From: Bacillota bacterium
GTDB taxonomy: Bacteria > Bacillota > Clostridia > Oscillospirales > Ruminococcaceae
Length of the DNA: 64,000 bases
Assembly: GCA_023457355.1 (NCBI GenBank)
Contig: JAEWLW010000035.1
Location: 19,865-83,864, forward strand
Direction: 5' to 3'
Part shown: piece by piece, positions 34,193 through 42,293 of the stretch
How positions within the stretch are numbered: the stretch's first letter is position 1
Layout: each line of letters starts with the position of its first letter
Position numbers and translations under genes: made by a program
Notes under the pieces: generated by a model
What the model saw: the letters and a program-made list of their open reading frames with translations, nothing else
The model's database searches: none
What the model was told of the DNA's origin: nothing

Positions 34193-35242
34193 ATGAGAAA
34201 GTTTGTTTTAGGCATTGTCTGTCTTGGCCTTATCGGCAGTCTCCTTTCCGGGTGCAATCAAAGCGTTAATATGGGCGGTACCACACCCGCCAGCTCAGAA
34301 CCCGCTTCGTCTGAAAGCGGTGGCACTCTGCCGGAAAGTTACGACCTGCTGATGACCTTTGGTACAGAGACCAGTTCCACCTATGCGATGGGCGTACAGA
34401 TCGGCGAATATTTTAACGCTGTGGCCCCCGGTGTTCGTTGCACGGTTAAAACGGGTGCGGCTTCTTCCAACATCGAGCTGACCAACGCCGGCCAGACGGT
34501 TGTGGCGCACACTCAGAGCGACCTCCTCTATGAAGCTGCAAACGGCGTCGGCAATTTTTCTGAAAAGAAAGAAAATGTCTATGGCGTCTGCACGGTAATG
34601 GAATCAATGTTCCATTTGGCGGTCGCCAACAGTGTACCGGTGGATTCACTCGACCAGCTGATCGAACAGAAATATCCGCTGAAAATTTCCGTGGGCGCGC
34701 AAGGCTCCGGCATTGAAAGCCTGTTTAGAAAAATTTTGGCTACTTACAACGTCACCTATGAGGATATAGCTTCCTGGGGCGGAAAAATCGAGTTTTTGGG
34801 CATGAGCGACGCCGCGGATGCTTTCAAAAACGGGCAGCTTAATGCGGTGACTATTCTGGCGGGTGTACCCTACTCCGGCATCACCGAGGTTGCAACCAGC
34901 AGCGATCTTAAATTCCTGGATGTGCCGCAGGGCGTCAAGGACAAACTGCTTACACAGGGCTATATGGATAAGATCATTCCGGCAGGCAGCTATCGCGGAC
35001 AGGATAGGGACGTCTCTACCGTAGGTGTTTCAATCTCCATTGTGGCCAGCAAAAACGCCAATGAAGCTGTCATTTACGAGCTGACCAAATACCTGAACTC
35101 CCAGGACGGCATCAAAGCGCTTTCCGCCATCAACGCCGGCTTTGCAAATTATATGAAGGGGCCCGAAACCGGTGTTTCCGGCATGGGCATTTCACTGCAC
35201 CCCGGGGCCGAGCGCTATTATAAAGAAGCTGGTGTCGCCTGA
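34193..35242 (+). CDS. TAXI family TRAP transporter solute-binding lipoprotein
   Basis: A 349-residue substrate-binding lipoprotein. The signal peptide ends in the lipobox LLSGC. The mature part follows the TAXI pattern: MTFGTETSSTYAMGVQIGEYF, a CTVKTGAASSNIELTNAG segment, LKISVGAQGSGIESLFRKIL, and the end GMGISLHPGAERYYKEAGV, which is a family hallmark. It delivers an organic anion to the TRAP permease that follows. The start ATG at 34193 has AAGGAAAAGG 8 bases upstream. It is separated from the permease by 79 bp that hold a stem-loop, which may keep the binding protein in excess. The substrate is probably a sugar acid, judged from downstream genes. Confidence 0.9.
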   Translation: MRKFVLGIVCLGLIGSLLSGCNQSVNMGGTTPASSEPASSESGGTLPESYDLLMTFGTETSSTYAMGVQIGEYFNAVAPGVRCTVKTGAASSNIELTNAGQTVVAHTQSDLLYEAANGVGNFSEKKENVYGVCTVMESMFHLAVANSVPVDSLDQLIEQKYPLKISVGAQGSGIESLFRKILATYNVTYEDIASWGGKIEFLGMSDAADAFKNGQLNAVTILAGVPYSGITEVATSSDLKFLDVPQGVKDKLLTQGYMDKIIPAGSYRGQDRDVSTVGVSISIVASKNANEAVIYELTKYLNSQDGIKALSAINAGFANYMKGPETGVSGMGISLHPGAERYYKEAGVA

Positions 35243-35260
35243 ATTGGCCAGCTAAATATA

Positions 35261-35294
35261 GAACCCGGAGATTTTCGAGAGAAACTCCGGGTTC
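35261..35294 (+). terminator. Intercistronic stem-loop between TAXI binding protein and permease genes
   Basis: GAACCCGGAG and CTCCGGGTTC pair around a 14-base loop between the two transporter genes. It may act as a partial terminator or 3' stabiliser and raise binding protein levels over permease. A similar arrangement lies at 46098-46128. Confidence 0.6.
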
Positions 35295-35321
35295 TCAATA
35301 AAAACAGGAAAGGGTACCTGT

Positions 35322-37262
35322 ATGGAACAATCACAGACGCCAAAGGGTCAACCGCGACTGACCGCAACAGAAATTGCTAAATATATCGTCTTTGCTATGG
35401 GGCTGGTTGCGGCGATATTTCATATCTACATCTCGGCGACCGGCATTCTGGAAGCGTACCGGATGCGGACGCTGCACATGATGTTTATGCTGCCGATGGC
35501 TTTTCTCATGTTCCCCATGTGCAAGAAGGGGCGGTTTGCCAAACAAACGTGGATAGATTTTGTCTGGTTTTTATTATGCTTCTCCAGCCTGATATACCTG
35601 AGTATGATCGCTTATCCGCGGTTGGTCATGCGAATCCCATTTGTCACACCGTTTTATTATCTGGACTTTGCCATTGCAATCTTTCTGGTTGTCGCCGTAT
35701 TGGAGGCAACCCGCCGTGCGGTTGGCTGGGGTATGGTGGTCGTGTGCCTGAGCGCTTTGGCGTACGCCTTTCTGGGGCACCACATTCGGGGCGATTTTGG
35801 TTATACCGGCACAACGCTTCTGCGCATGGCCGAGCAAATGTGCCTGTCCGTCAACGGCATCTTTGGTTCCACGGTGGCGGCCTCCGCAACTTTCATCTTT
35901 ATGTTCATGCTGTTCGGGGAATTTTTACAGTATTCGGGCGCGGGGCAGTTCTTCATCGATATTGCCTTTGCCCTCACCGGCAGAGCGCGGGGCGGCCCCG
36001 CCAAAATGGCTGTGGTGGCCAGCGCTCTGATGGGAACCGTCTCGGGCAGCTCCACCGCCAACGTCACGTCAACGGGTACTTATACGATCCCCTTAATGAA
36101 AAAGGTCGGGTATCGCCCAGTGTTTGCCGGTGCAGTGGAAGCCTCAGCATCCACAGGCGGCCAGATTCTGCCGCCCATTATGGGTGCCGCCTCCTTTCTG
36201 CTGGCCGAATATGTGGGAATTTCCTACATCTCTCTTTGTACGGCAGCCGCGGTGCCGGCTGCGCTCTATTTCGTGGCGGTGTTCTGTGTGGTTCACTTTG
36301 AAGCCGTGCGCACAAACTTAAAGGGCGCAGAAGATGAAAAAGCAGAATCCTGGAAAAAGATTCTGCTTACCCAAGGCTATCTGGCGCTGCCGCTCCTTGT
36401 CATCATAGCGACAATGGTTGCGGGTATCTCGGCCTACCGTTCCGCCCTCTACGCCATTATCAGCTGCGTGGTGCTGGTTGTTATCAACAGTATCCATACT
36501 AAACGGCGCCTTTCTGCCCGGGAATTTATCAATTGTCTGGCATCGGGTGCAAAAGGCGGTGTCATGATCGCCGTCACCTGCGCCGCTGCGGGAATCGTCA
36601 TCGGCGTTTCCAGCGAAACAGGCATCGGGGTTAAGTTTGCCAGCGCAATCATTCGCCTGGCCCACGGCAACCTCTATCTGATTCTGCCCATGGTTATGGT
36701 TTCCAGCCTGATTTTGGGCATGGGGCTTCCCACAAGCGCAGCTTATATTATGGTTGCGTCCATCGCTGTTCCGGCATTGACCCAAATGGGCATTAATGTG
36801 CTGGCCGCCCACCTGTTTGCCCTCTATTTCGGCGTTTTCTCCGGCATTACGCCTCCGGTCGCCATTTCGGCCTTTGCGGCGGCCGGTCTGGCAGATTCTA
36901 AGCCGATGCACACCGGCGCACTGGCAATGTGGCTCTCGCTGCCGGCGTTTATTATCCCGTATGCCTTTATTTTTAATAATGCGCTGATTCTTCACGGCTC
37001 ACTGCCGGAAATTCTGGGCATTATTGCGTTGACCCTTGTGGGTGTGTTCGGCATGGCAGCCGGTGCGATCGGCTGTATGTTCGGAAAACTGTATCCGATT
37101 GAGCGCATTCTGATTTTGGGTTGCAGCATTGTGATGGTCGTGACACCGCGTTTAGGCATCACGCTGGTTTGTCTGACTGCCGTTGGCGTAATTGTTGTAC
37201 TCAATTTTGTGCGCCATTCAAAAAGCAAATTGTTGGGGAAGGAAGAATCAACAGGGGCATGA
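35322..37262 (+). CDS. TRAP transporter permease, fused DctQ/DctM type (TAXI)
   Basis: A 646-residue integral membrane protein with about 17 hydrophobic helices. The N-terminal four-helix DctQ-like part is joined to the DctM-like transport domain, as is usual for TAXI systems. Signatures include MGTVSGSSTANVTSTGTYTIPLM, EASASTGGQILPPIMGAASFLLAE, LGMGLPTSAAYIM and FGVFSGITPPVAISAFAAAGLA. It uses the Na+ gradient to import the anion handed over by the binding protein. Its last four bases overlap the start of the dehydratase gene (ATGA), tying uptake to catabolism. Confidence 0.92.
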   Translation: MEQSQTPKGQPRLTATEIAKYIVFAMGLVAAIFHIYISATGILEAYRMRTLHMMFMLPMAFLMFPMCKKGRFAKQTWIDFVWFLLCFSSLIYLSMIAYPRLVMRIPFVTPFYYLDFAIAIFLVVAVLEATRRAVGWGMVVVCLSALAYAFLGHHIRGDFGYTGTTLLRMAEQMCLSVNGIFGSTVAASATFIFMFMLFGEFLQYSGAGQFFIDIAFALTGRARGGPAKMAVVASALMGTVSGSSTANVTSTGTYTIPLMKKVGYRPVFAGAVEASASTGGQILPPIMGAASFLLAEYVGISYISLCTAAAVPAALYFVAVFCVVHFEAVRTNLKGAEDEKAESWKKILLTQGYLALPLLVIIATMVAGISAYRSALYAIISCVVLVVINSIHTKRRLSAREFINCLASGAKGGVMIAVTCAAAGIVIGVSSETGIGVKFASAIIRLAHGNLYLILPMVMVSSLILGMGLPTSAAYIMVASIAVPALTQMGINVLAAHLFALYFGVFSGITPPVAISAFAAAGLADSKPMHTGALAMWLSLPAFIIPYAFIFNNALILHGSLPEILGIIALTLVGVFGMAAGAIGCMFGKLYPIERILILGCSIVMVVTPRLGITLVCLTAVGVIVVLNFVRHSKSKLLGKEESTGA

Positions 37263-38422
37263 AAATTTTAAAGTTAGAAGCGTTTCCGGTTAAAATCAAA
37301 AAGGATCATGTATATTTGGGGGACAGTTCGGCGCTGGATACGCCCTACGACTATTATCTTCGACCCGCCTATCGGTGTCCGTATTCCAAAAATATGGAAA
37401 CGCTGCTGGTCAAAATTACAACCGACGAAGGCATTGAAGGCTGGGGGGAGGCGTTGGCTCCGGTGATGCCTGAAGTGGCGGGCATCATCATTGAGCGTAT
37501 GTTCGCACCCTTTTTGCTTGGGCGGGAAGCGACAGATATCGACGTCATCTGGAACCTTCTCTATGACACCATGCGCGACCGGGGCTATTACAGCGGTTTT
37601 ATGGTAGATGCCATCTCTGCGGTGGATGTCGCACTTTGGGACATCGCCGGGAAATATTATCACCAGCCTGTTTATAAGCTGCTGGGCGGTGCGTACAGGA
37701 CGAAGATTCCAGCCTATATTTCCGGCCTGCCCGTAGCCTCGTTGGCGGAGAAGGTCGAGCTTGCTCTCGACTGGAAGAACAAAGGCTTTTCCGCCATAAA
37801 GCTGCATATCGGCTTTGGCATGAAGGAGGATATCCGCATCATGTCCGCGCTGCGAGAGGCGCTGGGGCCGGACATGGGACTGATGATAGACGCCCACTGG
37901 AACTATACCGTTTCGGATGCGATTAAACTTGGGCGCGCCATGGAGGCGCTGGATGCCCGCTTTCTGGAATGCCCGCTGGCGCCGGAGGATGTGGACGGGT
38001 ATGCCCAGCTCAGCCACGCGCTGGATATTCCTGTCGCCTTGGGTGAGAGCGACCGGACCCATCTTCAGTACCGCGAACATCTGACACGAAACAGCTGCGA
38101 CATTCTTCAGCCGGATGTGGGCAGGACCGGTATCACCGAGCTCATGCGCATCGCCAAGCTGGCGGATACTTTCCACAAGCCCGTCGCCCCGCACCTCAGC
38201 GTTGGGCAGGGCATCTGCATTGCCGCAACGCTGCAATGCTGCGCCGCCATGTATAACTTCTACGGTATGCAGGAGTACCAGCCCACCATTTTGCCGGTGG
38301 CAAACGAATTTCTTGCCGATCCCATTCGGTGCGAAAACGGCCTTTTCACTGTGCCGGAGGGCCCTGGCCTTGGCATTGCGCCGGATGAGGAAAAAGTGCG
38401 ATATTATTCTGTAAAACTTTAA
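37259..38422 (+). CDS. Enolase-superfamily sugar-acid dehydratase (mandelate racemase subgroup)
   Basis: A 387-residue MR/MLE family protein. Metal ligands of the barrel are Asp211 (LMIDAHWN), Glu237 (FLECPL) and Glu263 (ALGESDR). His213, two residues after Asp211, and His312 (APHLSVGQG) are the bases expected in galactonate-type dehydratases. The KxK motif of racemases is KLH (181-183). It likely removes water from an aldonate or uronate to give a 2-keto-3-deoxy acid, matching the downstream KDPG-type aldolase and kinase. The start at 37259 overlaps the permease stop by four bases; longer upstream starts run inside the permease. Exact substrate (galactonate, arabinonate or other) is unresolved. 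Confidence 0.85.
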   Translation: MKILKLEAFPVKIKKDHVYLGDSSALDTPYDYYLRPAYRCPYSKNMETLLVKITTDEGIEGWGEALAPVMPEVAGIIIERMFAPFLLGREATDIDVIWNLLYDTMRDRGYYSGFMVDAISAVDVALWDIAGKYYHQPVYKLLGGAYRTKIPAYISGLPVASLAEKVELALDWKNKGFSAIKLHIGFGMKEDIRIMSALREALGPDMGLMIDAHWNYTVSDAIKLGRAMEALDARFLECPLAPEDVDGYAQLSHALDIPVALGESDRTHLQYREHLTRNSCDILQPDVGRTGITELMRIAKLADTFHKPVAPHLSVGQGICIAATLQCCAAMYNFYGMQEYQPTILPVANEFLADPIRCENGLFTVPEGPGLGIAPDEEKVRYYSVKL

Positions 38423-38439
38423 AGCGAGGTAAACTTTCA

Positions 38440-39375
38440 ATGCAACATTCCAATGAGACTCTTCGGGGCATCTGCCCCATTCTGACAACGCCTTTTCTGG
38501 AGGACGGCAGCGTCGACTATCCGAGCCTGCGCAATGTGGTCGCGCTGATGCTGGAGGCCGGCGTACACGGTATTGCTCTGTTCGGCAATGCCAGCGAGGG
38601 CTATGCGCTGACCCAGGGCGAAAAGGCTGAGATTGCCCGCGTTGTTCAGGACGAAGTCCTGGGCCGGGTTCCGCTGGTGTTCGGCGCGGGCGGCGCCGGG
38701 GTGGAGTGCGCGGTGGAAAACTGCCTGTGGGCAGAAAAAAGCGGCGCCAATTTCCTCATGGTTATGCCGCCCCACATGGTCAAGCCCGATGCGCAGCGGA
38801 TATATGACTATTTTGCGGCCATTGCCAAGGCGGTAAGCATCCCCATCGTTTTGCAGGACGCACCTGTTGCCTGCGGTGTGGCCATTCCGGTGGACATTAT
38901 GGTTCGGCTGGCCCACGAATATGACAACATTCGGTATGTCAAGGAAGAAGGCCCGCCCACTATTATTAAGATGCAGAAAATTATAGCGTCTGCCGGAGGC
39001 AAGCTAACCATTCTGGGCGGTATGAACGGCATCTATTGCTATGAAGAATTCTGTTATGGCAGTGTTGGCTGCATGCCGGCGGGTGAATTCCCGGAGGTGT
39101 TGGTTCAGGTTTATGAGCTGTTTTTCCAAGGCAAACAGGAGGAAGCGCGCGCATTGTTTTATCGCTACCTGCCCTTTATTCGAATCGGCACACTGGCAGG
39201 CGGATACGCGATGTCAGTCCATAAAGAAATTCTAAAACGCGGCGGCGTTATTAAATCGGCGTTTGTCCGCAATCCCAATATTCCTGCCGACGACACGCTC
39301 AAGGAACAGGTGATGGAAACATTGTCCGGCGTGCCGCTGCTGGCCCTTTCATGGGGGCAGCGCCATTCCGTTTAA
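38440..39375 (+). CDS. DapA/NanA family Schiff-base lyase or dehydratase
   Basis: A 311-residue class I aldolase-fold protein of the dihydrodipicolinate synthase family. The Schiff-base lysine is in IRYVKEEGPP at Lys168. The usual YNxP tyrosine is replaced by LQDAP (139-142), and the second motif reads GNASEGYALT (49-58) instead of GTTGE. These changes argue against lysine biosynthesis and fit a 2-keto-3-deoxy acid aldolase or dehydratase. It sits 17 bp behind the dehydratase gene and 12 bp before the YhcH-like gene. The ribosome site AGCGAGG is modest. Confidence 0.85.
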   Translation: MQHSNETLRGICPILTTPFLEDGSVDYPSLRNVVALMLEAGVHGIALFGNASEGYALTQGEKAEIARVVQDEVLGRVPLVFGAGGAGVECAVENCLWAEKSGANFLMVMPPHMVKPDAQRIYDYFAAIAKAVSIPIVLQDAPVACGVAIPVDIMVRLAHEYDNIRYVKEEGPPTIIKMQKIIASAGGKLTILGGMNGIYCYEEFCYGSVGCMPAGEFPEVLVQVYELFFQGKQEEARALFYRYLPFIRIGTLAGGYAMSVHKEILKRGGVIKSAFVRNPNIPADDTLKEQVMETLSGVPLLALSWGQRHSV

Positions 39376-39387
39376 GGGAGTACTCTG

Positions 39388-39861
39388 ATGATCTTTTCAA
39401 ACATAAATGCGAAAAGCCGCCTGAATGTTTATCCGCCCGCTTTAAAACGCGCGCTGGATTATTGTGCGAACACCGATTTTTTGGCTATGGAAGCCGGAAC
39501 CTATCCCCTGGAAGGGGAGGCTATGTACATTATGGTGATGGATTTTACCAGCAAGCTGCTTGCGGATGCCCACCCCGAACGGCATGAGACTTTTGTTGAT
39601 ATTCAATTCTGGCCCGAGGGCGAGGAATATTTCGGCGTTGCACCCTATTCCAACGGGTTGGGTACGGTAATTAAGGCGGCACCGGAGCAGGATATCTGGC
39701 TTTATGAGTCGGTTGAAAACGAAAGCTTTTTGCACGCCACACCCGGGTGCTATGCCATCTTTTTTCCGGAGGATATTCACCGCCCCGGCGTATGCGACGG
39801 CGTCCCCGCCTGCTACCGCAAAGTGGTCGTCAAAATTAACACCGCCCTGCTTGAAGGGTAA
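39388..39861 (+). CDS. YhcH/YjgK/YiaL family protein (DUF386)
   Basis: A 157-residue double-stranded beta-helix protein of the family that includes YhcH, YiaL and the EbgC subunit. The hallmark EAHRKYIDIQ-like region is present as ERHETFVDIQFWPEGEEY, followed by CYAIFFPEDIHRPGV, which supplies metal-binding His and Asp residues, and KVVVKI at the end. Members are thought to act as anomerases or isomerases on sugars or sialic acid derivatives. Its place among keto-deoxy acid genes suggests it helps ring opening of the substrate. The catalytic role is inferred. Confidence 0.86.
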   Translation: MIFSNINAKSRLNVYPPALKRALDYCANTDFLAMEAGTYPLEGEAMYIMVMDFTSKLLADAHPERHETFVDIQFWPEGEEYFGVAPYSNGLGTVIKAAPEQDIWLYESVENESFLHATPGCYAIFFPEDIHRPGVCDGVPACYRKVVVKINTALLEG

Positions 39862-39875
39862 AGGAGATGCAAAAC

Positions 39876-40526
39876 ATGACTGATCTGCTGCATGAAGTGC
39901 GAAATCACCGCATTATTGTGGCGCTGCGCGGCGCCGCACCCGAAGCGATGGCATCGATTGCCCGGGCTCTTTATAACGGCGGCATTCGCATGATTGAAGT
40001 GACTTTTGAGCAGACAGCGCCGGATACAATTCAAAAAACGGCTTCCAGCATTGAAGCGGTCCGAAACGAGGTCGGTGATGCGGTGCTGGTGGGCGCAGGC
40101 ACCACCCTTACGCCCGAGCAGGCCAAAGCTGCCGTGGCTGCCGGCGCTTCCTACCTGCTCTCGCCTCACTTTGACCCCGCCGTGGTTGAGTCCGCACGTG
40201 CATTAGGCGCAGGTGTCATTCCCGGGTGCTTCAGTCCCAGCGAGGTGGTTGCCGCGTGGCACGCCGGGGCTTCGCTTATTAAGCTTTTCCCCGCTGAAAC
40301 CGGGGGCATCAGTTATATCAAAGCGCTGGGCGCGCCATTGGGGCATATCCCACTGCTGCCGATGGGTGGGGTGAGTTTGGAAAACATTAACGATTTTCTG
40401 TCGCTGCCCAACGTCGCCGGTGTCGGTATCGGCTCGGCCATCGCCAAAAAGTCGCTGATAGCTGCAGGGGATTTTGAAGGCCTGCAGGCTTTGGCGGCCC
40501 GGTATGTCAAAAAGCTCAACAATTAA
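39876..40526 (+). CDS. KDPG/KDPGal-type aldolase (bifunctional 4-hydroxy-2-oxoglutarate aldolase family)
   Basis: A 216-residue class I aldolase. The Schiff-base lysine is in GASLIKLFPAE at Lys136, the general base Glu41 in MIEVTFEQ, and VGAGTTLTPEQA and SPHFDPAVV complete the barrel. The enzyme would split a 2-keto-3-deoxy-6-phospho sugar acid to pyruvate and glyceraldehyde-3-phosphate. With the kinase that follows it forms a De Ley-Doudoroff-like ending. The start at 39876 is preferred over ATG at 39867 because AAGGAG is 8-9 bases before it. The symbol eda or dgoA cannot be decided. Confidence 0.9.
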   Translation: MTDLLHEVRNHRIIVALRGAAPEAMASIARALYNGGIRMIEVTFEQTAPDTIQKTASSIEAVRNEVGDAVLVGAGTTLTPEQAKAAVAAGASYLLSPHFDPAVVESARALGAGVIPGCFSPSEVVAAWHAGASLIKLFPAETGGISYIKALGAPLGHIPLLPMGGVSLENINDFLSLPNVAGVGIGSAIAKKSLIAAGDFEGLQALAARYVKKLNN

Positions 40527-40539
40527 GGAGGTGCGCGGC

Positions 40540-41550
40540 ATGGGACGTTATGTGATTACGCTTGACAGCGGCACCACAAATACGCGCGCGCTTTTGTGGG
40601 AGGACCGTCAGGTGATTGCAAAGGCAAAACGCGAGGTCGGCGTGCGCAATACGGCGATCGACGGCTCCAATGTGCGGTTGAAAGATGCGATTCGTTCCTG
40701 TATTCAGGAGGTGCTGGCCTCGGCGGGGCGCCAGGAGAGCGACCTGCACGCCATCTTGGCCAGCGGCATGATCTCATCCAATGTGGGACTGGCGGAAATT
40801 GCACATTGTACGGCGCCAGTCAGCGCCAAAATGCTTTCTGAAGCGGTACGGTGCATTTTGCTCAACGATGTCTGCCATGTTCCGATCACTTTTATTCCGG
40901 GCGTGAAGAACTGCGTTTCCAGCGTCGATCTGGCCCATTTCTCAGAGATGGATATGATGCGGGGCGAAGAGGTGGAAAGTCTGGCGCTGCTGTCCGTTTA
41001 TCCCGAAGGCAGACCCTACCTGCTGATTCTGCCGGGATCGCATATGAAATTTGTTTCGGCCGACGCACAGGGGCGCCTGACGGGCTGCCTGACCAGCATC
41101 AGCGGAGAACTGCTTTCCTGCATTACGGAGCATACGATTATTGCGGATGCGGTGGGGCGTCAATTTGCGTCAGCCGAATTCTATGACAGCGAAATGGTGA
41201 TTTTGGGCTATGAAGAAGCCAAACGCGCCGGTTTGGGACGCGCCTGCTTTTCCGCCCGCATTCTCAGCCAGTTTGGCCACCTGCCGCCGCAGCAGTTAGC
41301 CAATTATGTTTTGGGCACGGTTATTCAAAGTGACATTGTCGCATTAAACAGCGCACAGTGGCTTGCTCTCGCGCCTGAAACAGCAGTTGTTGTCAGCGGC
41401 AAGGACCCGCTGCGCCAGGCCATGGCCGATGTGCTGCGGCACGAGGGGCGTTTTAAGGATATCGATGTCTACACGCCGGAAGCCGATATTCCCTTGTCTG
41501 CTATTGGTGCACGAAAGCTGGCCGAGCTGACTTGGGAAAGCCTGTCATAG
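40540..41550 (+). CDS. dgoK: 2-dehydro-3-deoxygalactonokinase (DgoK family)
   Basis: A 336-residue sugar-acid kinase of the DgoK family in the ASKHA fold. It begins YVITLDSGTTNTRALLWE with the phosphate-1 loop, has ASGMISSNVGL, FIPGV, MRGEEVESLAL, and LILPGSHMKFVS, all typical of DgoK. It phosphorylates 2-keto-3-deoxygalactonate at C6, supplying the aldolase encoded 13 bp upstream. AAGGAGG is 7 bases before the ATG. This kinase points to galactonate or a related galacto-configured acid as the substrate, though family members are not fully specific. Last gene of the tight operon before a family 1 repeat. Confidence 0.88.
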   Translation: MGRYVITLDSGTTNTRALLWEDRQVIAKAKREVGVRNTAIDGSNVRLKDAIRSCIQEVLASAGRQESDLHAILASGMISSNVGLAEIAHCTAPVSAKMLSEAVRCILLNDVCHVPITFIPGVKNCVSSVDLAHFSEMDMMRGEEVESLALLSVYPEGRPYLLILPGSHMKFVSADAQGRLTGCLTSISGELLSCITEHTIIADAVGRQFASAEFYDSEMVILGYEEAKRAGLGRACFSARILSQFGHLPPQQLANYVLGTVIQSDIVALNSAQWLALAPETAVVVSGKDPLRQAMADVLRHEGRFKDIDVYTPEADIPLSAIGARKLAELTWESLS

Positions 41551-41656
41551 AAGTTAATCTTTGCGTTTTATAGCAACAGCTTTAACGATATCCATTCAGA
41601 TTATGCCGTCCGGTAAAGTCTCTGGCGTCACTTTTGAAGACCTTGCCGAAAAAGTA

Positions 41657-41731
41657 CAGCTTATAGAAAAACAAACATTTTGAAAAGTTGCACAAACCAA
41701 AATTTTTGGTTTGTGCAACTTTTTCAGGCTG
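41657..41731. mobile_element. Short family 1 repeat and hairpin after dgoK
   Basis: A 75-bp copy of the family 1 ends. The left side reads CAGCTTATAGAAAAACAAAC, and the right side ends CTTTTTCAGGCTG. Inside, AAAGTTGCACAAACC and GGTTTGTGCAACTTT form a strong hairpin (41682-41726) that shares the TTGCACAAA block of copies A and B. It could terminate the dgoK transcript. Classed as a shortened or degraded copy of the repeat. Confidence 0.5.
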
Positions 41732-42293
41732 TCAATAAAGTGACAGGGGCTTAGCAATTTGCGTTCCTGTGTAATCGTGCGAAAGTATTAAAAAGCCCTT
41801 AAAATTGAAAAGCACGTCATCGGCTCTCCTATTGTGCTGTAAGTTCGCTGCTATTGTGCAGCACTAAAGAACGGCTTGTCAGCTAGACAGTAACGTTTTG
41901 CTGTCACAGCAGGGTGCGAGATGCCGGATAGGCCCCGAAGGCTGGTTCTATGACGCTCCGAACAGCTCATCGTTTGTCATAAATCCGCCTCAGGCTTTCT
42001 GCTGCCACCCGGGTATTGCGCTGTGAATATCAGCTGATTCCCCGCCGTTGGCCCCGTTCTTTCAGGCCGCGTATTGACGATTGGAATGCATCGCAATATA
42101 ATTTGTACGACGGGCAAACCACCGCTTACTGTTCGCACGCTTCCTGCGGCAACATCAACCTGATTTCTTCAATGTCAACGGGCGCGCCTGCCGATCTGGC
42201 CTTAATTGACGTATCAGACGGTTAAACCCTATATTCCGCCTGCTGGAAGCGGTATTGAACAAAAGATTTTGGTTTTAAGGAGATGAATACAGC
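41732..42293. other. Intergenic region, about 560 bp, no gene recognised
   Basis: Between the family 1 hairpin and the Gfo/Idh gene. A 69-codon open frame at 42016-42225 resembles nothing known and has no clear ribosome site. The Gfo/Idh gene is thus probably transcribed from its own promoter here. Confidence 0.35.

Noticed and set aside
37274..38488. A 404-codon minus-strand frame across the enolase-superfamily gene
   Set aside because: It overlaps the conserved dehydratase in antisense and the protein looks like shadow translation (rich in Arg, His, Gly without motifs).
42016..42225. A 69-codon frame before the Gfo/Idh gene
   Set aside because: No ribosome site, no family resemblance, and a composition unlike neighbouring proteins.
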